From Tetranychus cinnabarinus (Eukaryota; Arthropoda; Arachnida; Trombidiformes; Tetranychidae), in contig WHVY01000001.1 in NCBI GenBank assembly GCA_022266195.1, positions 7,874,001-7,938,000 on the forward strand: a DNA stretch of 64,000 bases, read 5' to 3'. Position numbers and translations under genes: made by a program. How positions within the stretch are numbered: position 1 is the stretch's first letter; each line of letters opens with the position of its first letter. The notes below the pieces were generated by a model. It made no database searches and was not told where the DNA came from. It saw only the letters and a program-made list of their open reading frames with translations. Positions 43,701 through 56,401 of this stretch are shown here, piece by piece.

Positions 43701-46700
43701 TTGGAGTGAAAAGTTTCAAGTAAACGAAAGTAAAGTGAAAGAAAAAGAAAGAGAGTGAAAGAAATATCTTAAAATTCAGGTCAAAATGATCATGAATTGA
43801 ATTCATGAATCGATCTGGAAGAAACAAGACAGTAAAGCATAAGGAAAAGATAACTCATCAATCAAGCCTGGCCCTGACATAGTAATGTAAAACCATAGAA
43901 CAGCTTGAAAACAATTGTTTCAGTGGAAACACACAAGATGATGATGTACAAGATGAAGAGTAAAATGATGAAAAAACTGAGGAAAGAAAACTCATATTTT
44001 CACTTTCAAAACAGACTTGATAACACATTTTGATGAAGTAAAACTCAAAAGCCTTATATTTAACCATTCAAGTTGAAACAAGGAAAATGGTGAAAAGAGA
44101 AAGAAAAACAATGAAACATTTGCGTGACTCTTACACTCTTCATCCTCATCATTTCCATCTTCATCTTCATCTTCATACGCTTGTTCCATTCCCTTTTCAT
44201 CATTTATTCATATTCACATTATTTGCTTCTCAAACGCATCTCAATAGCAAACATTGAACATTTTATCAATCGTTATTAACTTTCAACTTTTCAATGAATA
44301 ACAATCAAAGCTTCTGGACAAGAAACATTGAAATGTCCAGAGAAACAAAATGAAACAAAAACAAAGTCCACAAAATTGACATTCACTGACAATTAAATTA
44401 TGATTATGTTGAGCACAAAACCAATAACAAATGATTACTTTATCCAGTCAATTGTTACAACTCTTGAGCAACAACAAAAGCTTAATTTTTATCCTGCAAA
44501 TACATTTAATAAGCTAATTCATTTATCCCGCAAGAGAGTCAAACAAAAGAGTTAACCTTGGAATTGTATTTAGACCAAAACATTGACAATTGTGAACCAG
44601 TTTTTCACTGTCAATCCCTCAACCTTATTCTCATCATTGCTCATCATTTTCCATCATCTTTATCATGTTCATCCTCTTCAACTGTTCTTAACTTCTTCGT
44701 TATTAGCCTTATCCAATTCAATGAAGCAAATCCATTTCTGTCTCAATGGGTCTTTCAATGATCTAAGCCAATTTTGTGGGTGACAAACAGAGAAAAGTTG
44801 ATCAGTCTTTTGGTGAACAATAATATTCCTCCAAGTGATAATAACATGGAGTGTCACCGAGTTGACCATTTTTTCCCTATTCCAGGTTATTATTAAAACA
44901 GGGACAACATTTTGACAGTTAACCAGGTAAAGAGGAACCATATTTGTTGCTATGCCAACACTGTTTAAAATGAATGGACCAAAGTGTCTTGTCCATTTGT
45001 AAAGCAACTCTTGCCTTTTATTTTTCAAACCCAAACTTTGCAAGTATCAAAATTGCCATCACTTGGTTAACCTTGTTTAATGGCCAATTTGTATTAATCA
45101 TTGATTAATGCCTGCAACTGTTTAAGGATGAATCCAATGAATCTTGTCAGCCTTTCATTACCAAACCTTTCAATTGATCTCTTGTTCAACCCTAACTGTC
45201 ATCATGTTAACATGAAAAACACTAGAAATTAATCATTCATTTCATCATTAAACCATTTCTTTCTTATACCAGACAACATTGATTCAACATTAATTATCAA
45301 TATTTATTTGGTCAACATTCCTTTTCCCAAATCCTTTTCATTTACGAAGAAAAGCTAATGATCATGAAATCTGTTTTCATCATTTTCTGTTTATTCGTGT
45401 TAATGATTGTTGAAGAAACGATTGGAAAAGAGCTTTTTTCTTCCCTATCGATTCAGGATTAAATAGTTGATTGAATATTTCATGTTTGAATAAACTTTGA
45501 TTGGCTTGCGATTTCTTTCAAAAATCAGATAAAAAGGCAATTTTCAAGATTCCACTTTGCTTCAGGCAAAAGAGTTTCATTTCATTTCAATCAAACTCAT
45601 CATGTGCTAAGATAATGTCAATTGTTGAGTTAATACTTGAAAACCAAATGACATTAATAATGCCATTAACATCACTTGAATGGATCAAAATTGTACCTCC
45701 AAATGCTCAACTGAATTGCTCATTTCTCAACTCGAAATGCTTATCGAACTCTTTATCGATAATAACCATGTAAGTCAAAGTATAAATTGTTAATCAACTC
45801 GGCATTTGCAAGTTTTTGAAACAAAAAACGCTTTTCCCTTTGAAACTCACGGTGGAATCATTTCCATTTCAAAATTGATATTCAGTCATTCTCAATGCTA
45901 CATTAAACTTTGAAATTGATATTTTTAGCTTTTGAAACAAAAGCACAATGAAGCTGAGCCAAATAGATGAGAGAAAAACTCCCAGTAATTGTGAAGAATA
46001 TCTTTTATATGATAACTTTTGATAACAATATAAACTCAAAAACTATTCATATCTTGTCAAGTTTATCCCAACACAATCTGCACAAAATGTCAATTGTTTA
46101 AGGTTTTTCCAGAAATACTTTTCTACTTTCCAATATCAACTTCAAGACATGAGACAAAATTGCATTTGATGAATAATGAAGATTCAATGAAATTCAATTT
46201 TAAGAACCTTATCTTATCAACTCTTCAGATGCTCAATCTTAATTTAAAGAAGTGGTAAAAACGCAACTTAACGTGCAAGGGATTGACACTTTTCTTGTTA
46301 CTCCCAACCTCAACTCCAAGTAAATAATTTCAACTCCAAGCTGAAATTTTCTTTTCACACAAATTCGATTTAGACTTCAATTAGATTCGATTCATGACGA
46401 TCACAGAACATTGAAAAAGCTCTCAGTAAATGGAATTTCAGAAAAAAATTAATTGCAAACAAAAAGACAGTTCTAACAATTTTATCAATTTAACCTCCAA
46501 CATTTCAGTTGAAATTTTCTTTTCACAGAATTTGGTTGAGACTCGATTCATGATCAGCAACAAAACATATCTAAATTTGTCTGAAAAGCGAATTTCAAAA
46601 GAAAAATTGACTCAAATGAACTTAATTTTTAACTCAAAGAAAATTCAATCTTATCAATTATCAGCTAATCTTTGCTCGCGATTCTTTGAATTGATGGCCA

Positions 46701-49700
46701 TGGAATGCTGTGTAATCACTTTTTCCATGTTGATTGGAAAAAATGAGCGAATGAAGGTAAAAAATGAAAAGTTTGAATCTATTAATCATTGAAACAAATA
46801 TTGAATCCCTGTTATCATTCCCTGGTTGATATTATTTTCCATGATTCTTTCGATTAAATTCAATCAATCATGCTTTATTGATCCCAATATCAATATGATT
46901 GACATTAATAGATGAGTTATTTGCTTTGCACTTGATTAAACTTGATTTTTATTTCATCAAAGTCTAGTCAGATAATAATTCAACTTGTTATTCAACTTGA
47001 ATTCAATTGAAAATAATAGTTATTTTTGTTTGCGATTCATTTTTAGTCAAACAAAAATGAAAAATGCCTTCCATTTGTCAATAATGAATATTTACCTTTT
47101 TGTCTTTGCGGTTTCACTTTTCATAAGATGCTAAGTCAATCAAATTTAATTCAATTTAATCACTATTTATAGCAACAACAATATTGTACCAAAGCGCCTT
47201 GAGCTTGGAACCCAAATTTCATGGTAGAATCGAGAAATTTAATGAAAAATGAATGAAACGGTAAAATGAATAAAAAATGGTTAATTAATATTAAATACAC
47301 TTTTCTCGAGTTGATTAGTTTTCTTTCACTTTTTTAAATTCTTCCTCAAGCTGATTAAAGGTAAATTTAAACAGATTATACTCATAATCATGTGAACACC
47401 CAAAAGTTTGGGTTAATCAACAGTTTAATCATTTATTAAATTCTGGTTTTTAAAGCTCAACAAATCTTTTATAAAATGTTGAATTAAACCCTTTTCCTTG
47501 TTGTAATACAAACTTTTGTTTAATTCATTTAGCAATTTACAAACCAAGCTGAAGTGACAAATGTTTAGCATCATTATTATAAGCTGAAACGATGATTAAA
47601 TTACAAGGAAAGGAGAGAAAAGAAGAAAATATATTCAAAGAAAAAAAATGAATAAAAAAGAGAAATTTTGATGAGAAAAAAGCAAAATTTACAAAAAAAA
47701 AGACTAAATTGAGCTGATCTTAGTTGTTATTTTTAGTGCAACAAGGTTAAGCTTTTAGTTCAAGAAAGTAATCAATTTTGGGTAAAAATTTTGTAAACAA
47801 GTAAAAAGCTTGAAAACAAGACGAGAATGTAAAATTGGCCAAAAAAACGAGTAAACCTGCAACAGCTCAGGATGAAGTTTAATGAACAATTAATTCATTT
47901 ATTCATGATTTTCAGTTGATAAATGACAAAATAACAAGCATTCCGAGTTGCCAAGTTTTTCCGTTTTTCGTTGGACTTTCTGGTTACAATTGTAATGAGT
48001 TTTGTCTCATTGTTTTGCATTTGCAGATTGAAAGCTCATTGTTTAGTTACAATGGTAATTTAATTATTTAATTTACTTTTGACTGAAAATTTACTATCAA
48101 CATCACCATTGATTACAAATGACCTAAATTGACGCAAAAAGGCTAAGTTTACTTTTTCCCATTTTCTGGGTTTAATTTAATAATCGGTAAAAATGAGTTT
48201 CTAATGATTGAATATATTCAATTGTACTTTCGAGGTTAACTTTAATCAAGATTGAACCATTCAACTGTCAACCCTTGTCAAGTTTAATCAAAAGGTTGAT
48301 CAGATTTGATTCAATAATGAGCATCTTTGTCTGGTTAATCATTTAAAACACGGAATGAAAACATTTTCCAATGTTGGTTATAAATTGAAATTTATTTGCT
48401 TTAATCGAGATTATTTTGTGTTTACAAATCTTTTCCTCTTTGATTGTCATTAAATCGGGAACCTTTTGAAAAGTGATTACAACCCAAAGCCGATTATAAC
48501 TGGGTCAATCCCAGAGGTTCACTATTATCACCTAAACTCTTCTTTATTCAGTGAATATTTGAATATTTCCATGCTATACGATTATTCGTTTTAAATGATT
48601 CCATGAAAAATTTAAATATTTTGATCGTTTGCTTAATTCATTTTCCATTTTCTGGGTTCCACTTTGTGACTGTTTTTAAATTTAATCATGAGCAAGTAAA
48701 GCTTTGAATTTGAAATGAGATTCGTTACAATATTGATTTAAAATTGATCAATCTTTAGTCTTGCATTTGGATGAAAGTTTTATCCTCAATATTGAATAAC
48801 TTTTTCATGGAGCAAAAGATGAAGTGATTTTTTATTGAAATTAATTTATATGTCGAGTAATTGTTTTGTCAGTTTATTTTCCTCTTCACAATCAGATGGC
48901 AATCACACTTTGTTCAAGTTTCAAGCACTTAAAACTTGATCAAACTTCATTATTCATCTGTACAAATATAAATGCATCCAATTTCATAGTATTTAACCCA
49001 AAAATTTCATTCCTTTTCCAAGAATTGGTTTGAAGGTAAATAATAAATGTTCACATTGCTGCATCTCAAGATGTTCAACTAATATTTTTATTGCTAATAT
49101 AAGTGATGATCATGATATTGTTTTGAACAAAATTTCATTTCCATATTTTCTTGATTCTGGTTAATTTCGTTTGTGATAGTTTAGGTAAAATATTGTTCAC
49201 CTCAAAGTAAATTTGAATAATCGTAAGTGACAGACATGTTCATAATTTAATTCATTAGGTGAAAGTTTTCAAGATTACTTGAAGAATAGATGTCAACTTT
49301 GAATCAACAACTGATATTGATTGGAACAAGTGGTTTTGAATATTTTCAGCTCAACTCATTTCGAAGTACATCATTTATTGATGGATTCAAAGAAAAACAA
49401 AACTCGATAAACAGTTGAGATCAAATTTGTAATACAAAAATAGCGTCTCTTTACAACTTTCATTTCAATGAATGGTACTTTTTCATCTAAAAATCAATGT
49501 CCATATTGTTGTACATTATTGCGCCATTATTTCACTTATAAAAAAGTATTTATCATAAAAGCCTCGTCAGTTATATTGTGTCTGCGTCGAAAAAGTTCCA
49601 GCTTTTATTGAAAATTTCTTGAATATTGGGTTCTCGGATTTAGGTTTAATGATGAAACTAACAAGATATCGGCGATGCACCCATTTTGATGTAATATCAT

Positions 49701-52700
49701 TATTTTAGTTTTGTCACGCATTAGTTAATTATTGAGGACTTTGAAGATTGGTATGAAACTGTTTATTTTGATGTTGTTTTCTAGATGAATTCTGGTGGTC
49801 CTACTAAGAGACTTATCTTTTCTTCAAGAGCAATGCGACTTTCTCTGGTCCAGCGATTTTCTTGAATTATTATGTTATACAATATTATTTTTATGAAATT
49901 TTCTTCATATCATTCTCTCGAGTTTTTTATGTCTTGCCGATGTCAAAAAGTTTCTAAAGGCCACGGCCATGGGAATTGCTTTCATCGCTCACAAATAAAT
50001 GATACGAATCTCTCTTGGTGTAGTAATCTGGGTCAATGAGTTTCAGGATATCAATTAATTTTAATACCTAGTCCACACTGAAGAGCTTTTGTTATATTGA
50101 TTACAAGTTTTATTTGATTAGTGGAAGGCTTGGAATTCATTGTTGTTCCTGAATAAGATATGAAAAAAATGAAAACTGACACATTTAGATTGGTTAAAAA
50201 GAGAAGAAGGTTTTAAAATACATTGAGTTCTAGAATACAGAATGTAAGCAGATTATTGTGGATAAGTAGTTGAAAAATCATGTGTATTGTTGCCTCTACT
50301 CTATTAGATTCAACTGTGTAGCACAATCAATTTAAGTGCTGAAAACTGATCTGAATATAGTCAAAAATCGATTATTGTCAATTGAAAATACATGTGACAA
50401 AATACTAGCTATACGTTTCACAAATGCTCCGTTTAAAAATTACAGGTTATCAAAGTTGTTTTTTCATATCATTCATAGTTTAATGTGCTAAATGTTTCGT
50501 ATGTGCTTAATGCAAGTAATTTGAATCCATGATAAAATGGTAAAATCTGTTTTACAATATTTCTTAATAGATACATATTGCATTCAATAGGCTTAACCTA
50601 TGCAAAAATTGATACTTTGATACCTTGTAACTTTTGAACGGAGCATTTGCGAAACGCAAGGCTTGACAGAGGTTCATATCTGACTCATTAGAATATTTCG
50701 AGGTCAAAAAATTGAAAACTGGAACCTTCCCTTGTAAGTATAAAGAACTTTAGAATCAGACATTTTTGGAGGCTCCATGTGTCTGATTGAATCTGATTCA
50801 GTTCAATAATTGAGTTTCTTGATTTTGGTTTATTTTATTCTGATTGTTACGATTGCTCTTTCGCTATTTTGCCCTTAATTAATCACTTACAGTTAGTCTA
50901 AAATTAAGATTGATTTAAAGTAAAAATAATTCACTGATTTCCATTAAATATTACTGCGAATTAAACTCTTTGATCGATATAAATGGACATTTATCTCAAA
51001 ACACAATTTAATTTTCCAGGCTTTCAAATCTTCATTTCATAATGAGCTATTCTAATTGTTTATTTCACAAGATAATGAACATATTTTCAAAAGTAAAGCT
51101 GAAAAAATTCATTCCTACTTTGCCTACTTTTTAACTCAACATTTTCAGAGTTTAAGGCTTTCATTTCACATTCTCATTGCAGACTCTTTCACAAGATCGT
51201 ATATATCACGTATTATATATTATTACATCATTGTAAACAAAAAAATGAATAATATTAATGTAGGTTGAAACTATAATTTGTGATTCCTTCATCATGTTTG
51301 AAAAACTCAGGTAAAAACAGAGAGAAGAGAGGAAAAAAACGGAAAAACTTTTTTTTCCTTTTCATTCTTGCACTCAATTTTGCCTTCAACCTTGCTTTCA
51401 ACATTTTGTTAGTTTTTCTCGATCTTTACCTTTTCTCGAGTTTCTTTGTTTCCTTGTGATATTTCAACTTCTGAATTTTTACCATTTTGTTCATCTTGAA
51501 GCAAAATAAAAGAGCAACGATAAAGTAATATCAGAAAGAGTCAGACTGCAAACAAACAACATCACAAATTCATGGATTCATTTACAATAACACATTTGAT
51601 AACAAGAGTGGAAACAAAATTCTGCCAAAGGGAATGTTGAACATATTTTTGACAGAAAAAAGTACAGTTTTATTCACTCGTTATTTAACAAGCTAACATA
51701 ATAGTGAATAAGAAAAGTTGAAGAAAACAAAATTATCAACAAAATTTTCCAAGAATTTTAATAATATTCAAGACAATAAAGTGTCAAGTCAAAGTATTAA
51801 ACTATCAACACTCAAAGAGTAAACTATTTTAATATTGTTTCATTTTATATCAAATAAAAAGTATATTTCGCTAATTCCCTTAAAAATTCAAAGTTGCATA
51901 TTTTTTAATTCAAATGGCTTTCAAGTGATGAAAAAGTGTTACAAATGAAAGTATATTTCTTCTTGCCATTTCATCTTTTAAGCTGATCAAGTCGTGTAAA
52001 TAAAGTATCAAGATTAATTAATTGGACAAGTTGTATTTGAATCATAATTTGCATCAAGACTGGGTTTGTCAAGAAATGTAATAATCTCGATTTATTTGGA
52101 TTGTCAATGAAAACGACGAAACTGTGCAATTCCTTGAGTAAATACAAAAAAGATATTCTGATGTATTGGACAGTTTTATGTTTGTTTCCTTTCCTTCTTG
52201 ATTAAGTCGTTATTAAACTATTGCACATCGAACATCATTTCATTTTGTTGAAAATACTCAGCTCTAAGAAGCTATAAATCAGTTGCCTTTAAAATCCTGG
52301 TTGTCTATCCTGGTTATGAGCCCTTGTACTTTTAAAGGTGATGGGTCAACCAACAGAAGAAAAAACAGAAATTCGGCTTTTAAGATTATTATAAATCTAT
52401 TGAAAAGTGTAATACGACATCATTTTAAACATTTGACAAGCTGAAAAATTTTATGATACATAATTTCGGCAAAATGCACGATGGACTAATGAATGAATTC
52501 GTTGAAATTCATTTTTCGGCCTGATTCAGCAACAACTGATTCTGTTCGGAAACTCGGCGCGTTTGTAAGGTTGTAAACCAAAGCTCTTGAAGTCTTTGGT
52601 TATGCAAGTTAAAAGTGCATTTGTAAAGACTAGTCTGTAATGAGTTCAATCTAAAGTTTAAACTTGAATGGTCAAACTGTCCATTTCAATTTAAAATTAT

Positions 52701-55700
52701 CTGATAGCACAACTGTAATGCTGTTGACATTGATAATATTACTTAAGATAATTGGTTAAAATTGAAAAATATCAAGCTGAGTGTTAACTGGATTTACTGT
52801 TGCCAGTGAAAAAACCAGACAAAAAAAGTTGAAAGTTAATATGTTGATGGAAATGTTGAACCAAAAGAGATAATATTGATTATTAAAAATACAATAATGT
52901 ATTTGAAAAAAACTCAAGGTTTATCTCGAGCCTGATACTTTTTTTTGCTGTTACCCTGGCAATTATTATCTTGATGATGTTGAACATGATGCTGAGTCGA
53001 GGATGAACAAAAGGTAAGATGAAAAGCCAGGAGTGAAGATAAAGAAATGATCAAAGAGAGAAAAAAACGTTTTTCTCTTTTTTTTGCCATCGATTGTACC
53101 TGCTAATACATTACATTGTTAAAGGTCTAACAACAATAATCTTGTATCAATGTCAGATGAATACTTTTTTGTGCCCATGTAAGTGTCAAAAGGATTTTTC
53201 ATGTTGCTTCTTTTGGGTTAACAAAGGTTTCTACCTTTACCTTTCATCTTTTCCCTGCACCAGCATCATCTTCATCATCGTTACAACACTTTTATTCCTA
53301 TTCATCATCATGATCATCATCTTAGATTGATTCTCATCTTTACCTGAATGTTTGTTTGTTCACTGTTTACTCAATTAATCTAATGGGTTATCCTTTTATT
53401 TGAGTTGCTTGTTTGTTTTCATGAATCACAATGAACTTAATCTTGTTTTCATCTTCTTTTTTCCCATCATCTTTACATCTTTACCTTGCTAACCCTTGAA
53501 CCTTTAGATTTGGAGTAAATACGACAACGATGGTAATGGTTACATTGATTCAGAGGAACTCAAGGTGAGTCAGGTTTTCCTCTTCAAGATCATCGACTTT
53601 TCAGGTTTTCCATCATTTTTAATTAAATGTTTATTCTTTTAACAGGGATTTTTGGGCGATTTCCTGAAAGAAGCAAGAAAAGACAATGTAACCGAGGAGA
53701 AGCTCAATGAATACACTGAGACTCTTTTGAACATTTTTGACTCCAACAAGGATGGTAAACTTCAACTCAGTGAAATGGCTAAGTAAGAGCAATCCATTCA
53801 ATTCCAATCAATATAATCCACTTTCACAGGCTTTTGATTGTTGAACCTTCATGCTAATCATCGGATTATTAACACTATCATAGAGTTTGAGCTAACAGTT
53901 GAATTGGTTTAGTAAATAGCTATTCACCATTTAAAATACTTGGGACATTTATCACCTTATTATTGGCAATTAGACTCAAAATCTGACTGCAATTGAGAAA
54001 AGCGAAGCAGCCTAAACCTGAAAGACTTTAACATTAGGATATCTAAAGAAGTAGAATTGTTGAATAAATCTCACCTTAATTTACCGTCTTGAGGCAGGAA
54101 AGTTTGTCGACTCTCGACAGTCTATTGACTCGTCGTTTCTAAAATAATCCTGCTCAAGTGAAGGTTCGGACAAGTGCGTCTGCTTAATCAAGCAATGGCA
54201 TGACGCTATAGTCTGAAAGATTATGAATAATTTCTTCAACTCAGAATCCCGTAATTATAAGGTAAAGATACCGTAAAGCACTCAGTGTGACCATAAGAAA
54301 ACTAAATTCAATGGAGAGTAAGCATTCAGGTTTGGGTTGATAACAGCAAACTGACTATTCCGACTATAAATTCAAAACGAACCCATGTTGATCTTTTTTG
54401 AGCGTAGAAGGATCCTCAGACTAACCAAAGTTACAAATTCGAGTTTTTTCTTAATCTAAAAGCTTTAGCAATTTTAACTTCCAAACTTTGAGTCCAAACG
54501 TAGTTCCTTTAAAATGGAAGAGACAAAATCGCCGAAAGTCGTACATTTACCATAATCAAAGTTACAGGAATATTAGCGAATTGATGACACAAAATGTTGC
54601 AAGTTATTGTTTCCATCTTTCAAATGAACCGATTCGATCTTATGATTCAAGTTCGCCAGACTCCAATTTTAAGGTTAACGGCACTAACAAGTCTAGATTT
54701 GAGTAAACGTTGAATTTGATTCATCGGTTTATTTCACATTATTGTTGAGACAAAAAACTGATTAGACTTTGAATTCGTGCTGCTTAACGAATGATTAAGG
54801 TAATTCTTGCCATGCCAACATTTTGTTTGAAAAAAACAGTTAAATTCATTAACTGATGAGTAACTTTGTTTTTGTACCTTTTGTACTGTAATTAGCAAAT
54901 TAATATTAATCTCTAATGATTTGTTAGCTTCTCTAGTAATCAAGGTTAATTAATTATTGCTTTTCTTTATCAAAATCGAAAGGTAACTTTTTGATAGGAA
55001 ATTGATCTTTCAGGACAAATAATTAGTTAATAAAAGGCTGACGCAGCAAGAAGAAGAAGAAGAAGAAGCAATTTTCCAAATCGTTATTCTTCCAACTATC
55101 ATGTTAATAATACACCAAAATGAGCCCATTTTTATCCATTTCTGATCATGACTTTTCTCAATCAATTTGAAATGGACGCAAATTTGAGACTTTCTCCTTT
55201 CATCACAAGTATTACATGATTTGATAAAGCAAATTAAAACTCATCTCAAGTGAAGCATTACACTTGCATTCAGTAGCAGTTATAACCTCATCAAACTTAA
55301 TATCAAATAAAAAACGATATCAAGTTGAAGCGTTATCATCATTTACCTTTTTCCTCCTAATAATACTTGTTACCTTGCCATGATATTGGTTCACTTCTGC
55401 TCATTCCTGTAAATTTCATGATGATCTATTTTCGTAACTGATGAACTATTTTCGTTTTCTTTTTTTCTTCTTCTTTTCATCTTTTTTCCCTTCTTTCCCC
55501 TGACAATAGACTGTTACCTGTCAAGGAAAATTTTTTGAGAAAAAGTTCATTCAAAGGAGCAAATTTGAGCAAACAAGACATTGAAAGAGTCTTTGCTGTT
55601 TATGACAAGGTAAGTGTTGTCATTGAAATGACGTTGAAGTAAATCAAAGACAAACATGAAGAAGAAGATGAAAAAAATGATCAACTTGAATTGTTAATTG

Positions 55701-56009
55701 TTGCTTTATTTTAACCCTCCAAAAAGGATCACAATGGAACCATTGAAAATGAAGAATTGACTGGTTTCTTGAAAGATTTGCTTGAAATGGTTAAAAAGGT
55801 AAATTGAACCAGATTCCTGGTAAACACCAATTTTCATCTTTTTTTGTTTCTTCTTTACCCTTCCATTCAAGGATTACGATGCAACTGATTTATCATCATT
55901 CAAAGAGTCTATCCTTTCAGCATGTGATTTGGACAAGGATGGAAAGGTCAATAAGAAGGAATTGACAACCATTTTGTTGGCTTTGGCCAAACACTCGGAC
56001 GAACCTTGA
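25777..56009 (+). CDS. Cbp53E: Calbindin-32/CBP53E-like six-EF-hand calcium-binding protein (nine coding exons)
   Basis: Exons: 25777-25978, 34002-34087, 38711-38800, 41985-42071, 53508-53564, 53646-53782, 55510-55609, 55727-55798, 55872-56009. All introns have GT and AG ends and phases agree, giving 322 aa. Drosophila CBP53E is about 310 aa. The protein is a cytosolic calcium buffer or sensor of the calbindin/calretinin family, typically neuronal and muscular. Six EF loops are all canonical: D65-E76, D115-E126, D161-E172, D206-E217, D252-E263, D296-E307. The first, second and fifth span or abut exon junctions. The Thr/Asn-rich N-terminus (about 1-35) is low complexity. The ATG at 25777 is in good context (AACAATGG); the upstream in-frame ATG at 25690 would add 29 residues. 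The family match is strong from loop pattern and the conserved AQLLP-EE-FLLLFR block in exon 4. Confidence 0.95.
25979..34001 (+). other. Intron 1 of the calbindin-like gene (8.0 kb)
   Basis: Donor GTAAGT, acceptor TTTATTCAG. AT-rich, no supported genes. It contains a local tandem duplication at about 33190-33775. Confidence 0.85.
33190..33775. repeat. Diverged tandem duplication, unit about 270 bp
   Basis: Anchors of the form GACTTTGTAGGTTGA recur near 33216, 33489 and 33754. The segments between them share blocks such as GTAAAATTTTTATCACTCCCAG, giving two full units and a partial third. Confidence 0.8.
34088..38710 (+). other. Intron 2 of the calbindin-like gene (4.6 kb)
   Basis: Donor GTAAGT, acceptor AATCACAG. 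Nothing else recognised in it. Confidence 0.85.
38801..41984 (+). other. Intron 3 of the calbindin-like gene (3.2 kb)
   Basis: Donor GTAAGA, acceptor TCTTCTAG. Open frames at 38942-39498 are T-rich and motif-free, so I do not call genes. Confidence 0.85.
42072..53507 (+). other. Intron 4 of the calbindin-like gene (11.4 kb)
   Basis: Donor GTAAGT, acceptor CCTTTAG. Contains a diverged local duplication at about 42690-43400 and simple repeats. Several 60-120 codon frames have no motif support. Confidence 0.85.
42690..43400. repeat. Diverged tandem duplication in intron 4
   Basis: Blocks AATTAACCCAAAAAGGTT, CAAGAAACTCAAACTTTT, GCTTCTTTCT and ACGAGCTTTTAAA recur in the same order about 300-380 bases apart, giving two old copies. 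Confidence 0.75.
53783..55509 (+). other. Intron 6 of the calbindin-like gene (1.7 kb)
   Basis: Donor GTAAGA, acceptor GACAATAG. Contains a short AAG microsatellite at about 55048-55070. No gene seen. Confidence 0.85.
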
Positions 56010-56395
56010 GCCAGGAAAATGATGAACAATTTGTTGATTGAAATACACACACACACGTAAACACTTATAATCGCATATAACATGGACAACAAATATACAC
56101 AAAATATATACTTAACCATATTTAATCATTTGTATCATCACCATCATCATCCAACTTTGGAATTTCGGAAAATTCTGAAGACACATTTAAGACATTGTTA
56201 TCTCTCATTAATAGATGCAATTAACCATTCAATTATAATTACAACAGATTGCCTTGACAAATGAACAAAATGAGGATGACAAATGATGAAGGTGAAGATG
56301 GGACTTGAATGTTTCAAAAATGAATCGAGATTCTTTCTCTCATTCATACGATTCAATGATTCAACTCTTGATTCTCAAATTAATTAACACGAAAA

Positions 56396-56401
56396 AATAA
56401 A
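56396..56401 (+). terminator. Candidate polyadenylation signal of the calbindin-like gene
   Basis: AATAAA lies about 390 bases after the stop codon. A second candidate AATAAA is near 56592. Which one is used is unknown. Confidence 0.4.

Noticed and set aside
44678..45043. 121-codon minus-strand frame in intron 4
   Set aside because: No recognisable motif or splice context; frames of this length are expected by chance in 11 kb.
46430..46792. 120-codon frame in intron 4
   Set aside because: Composition is that of non-coding AT-rich DNA and no family pattern is seen.
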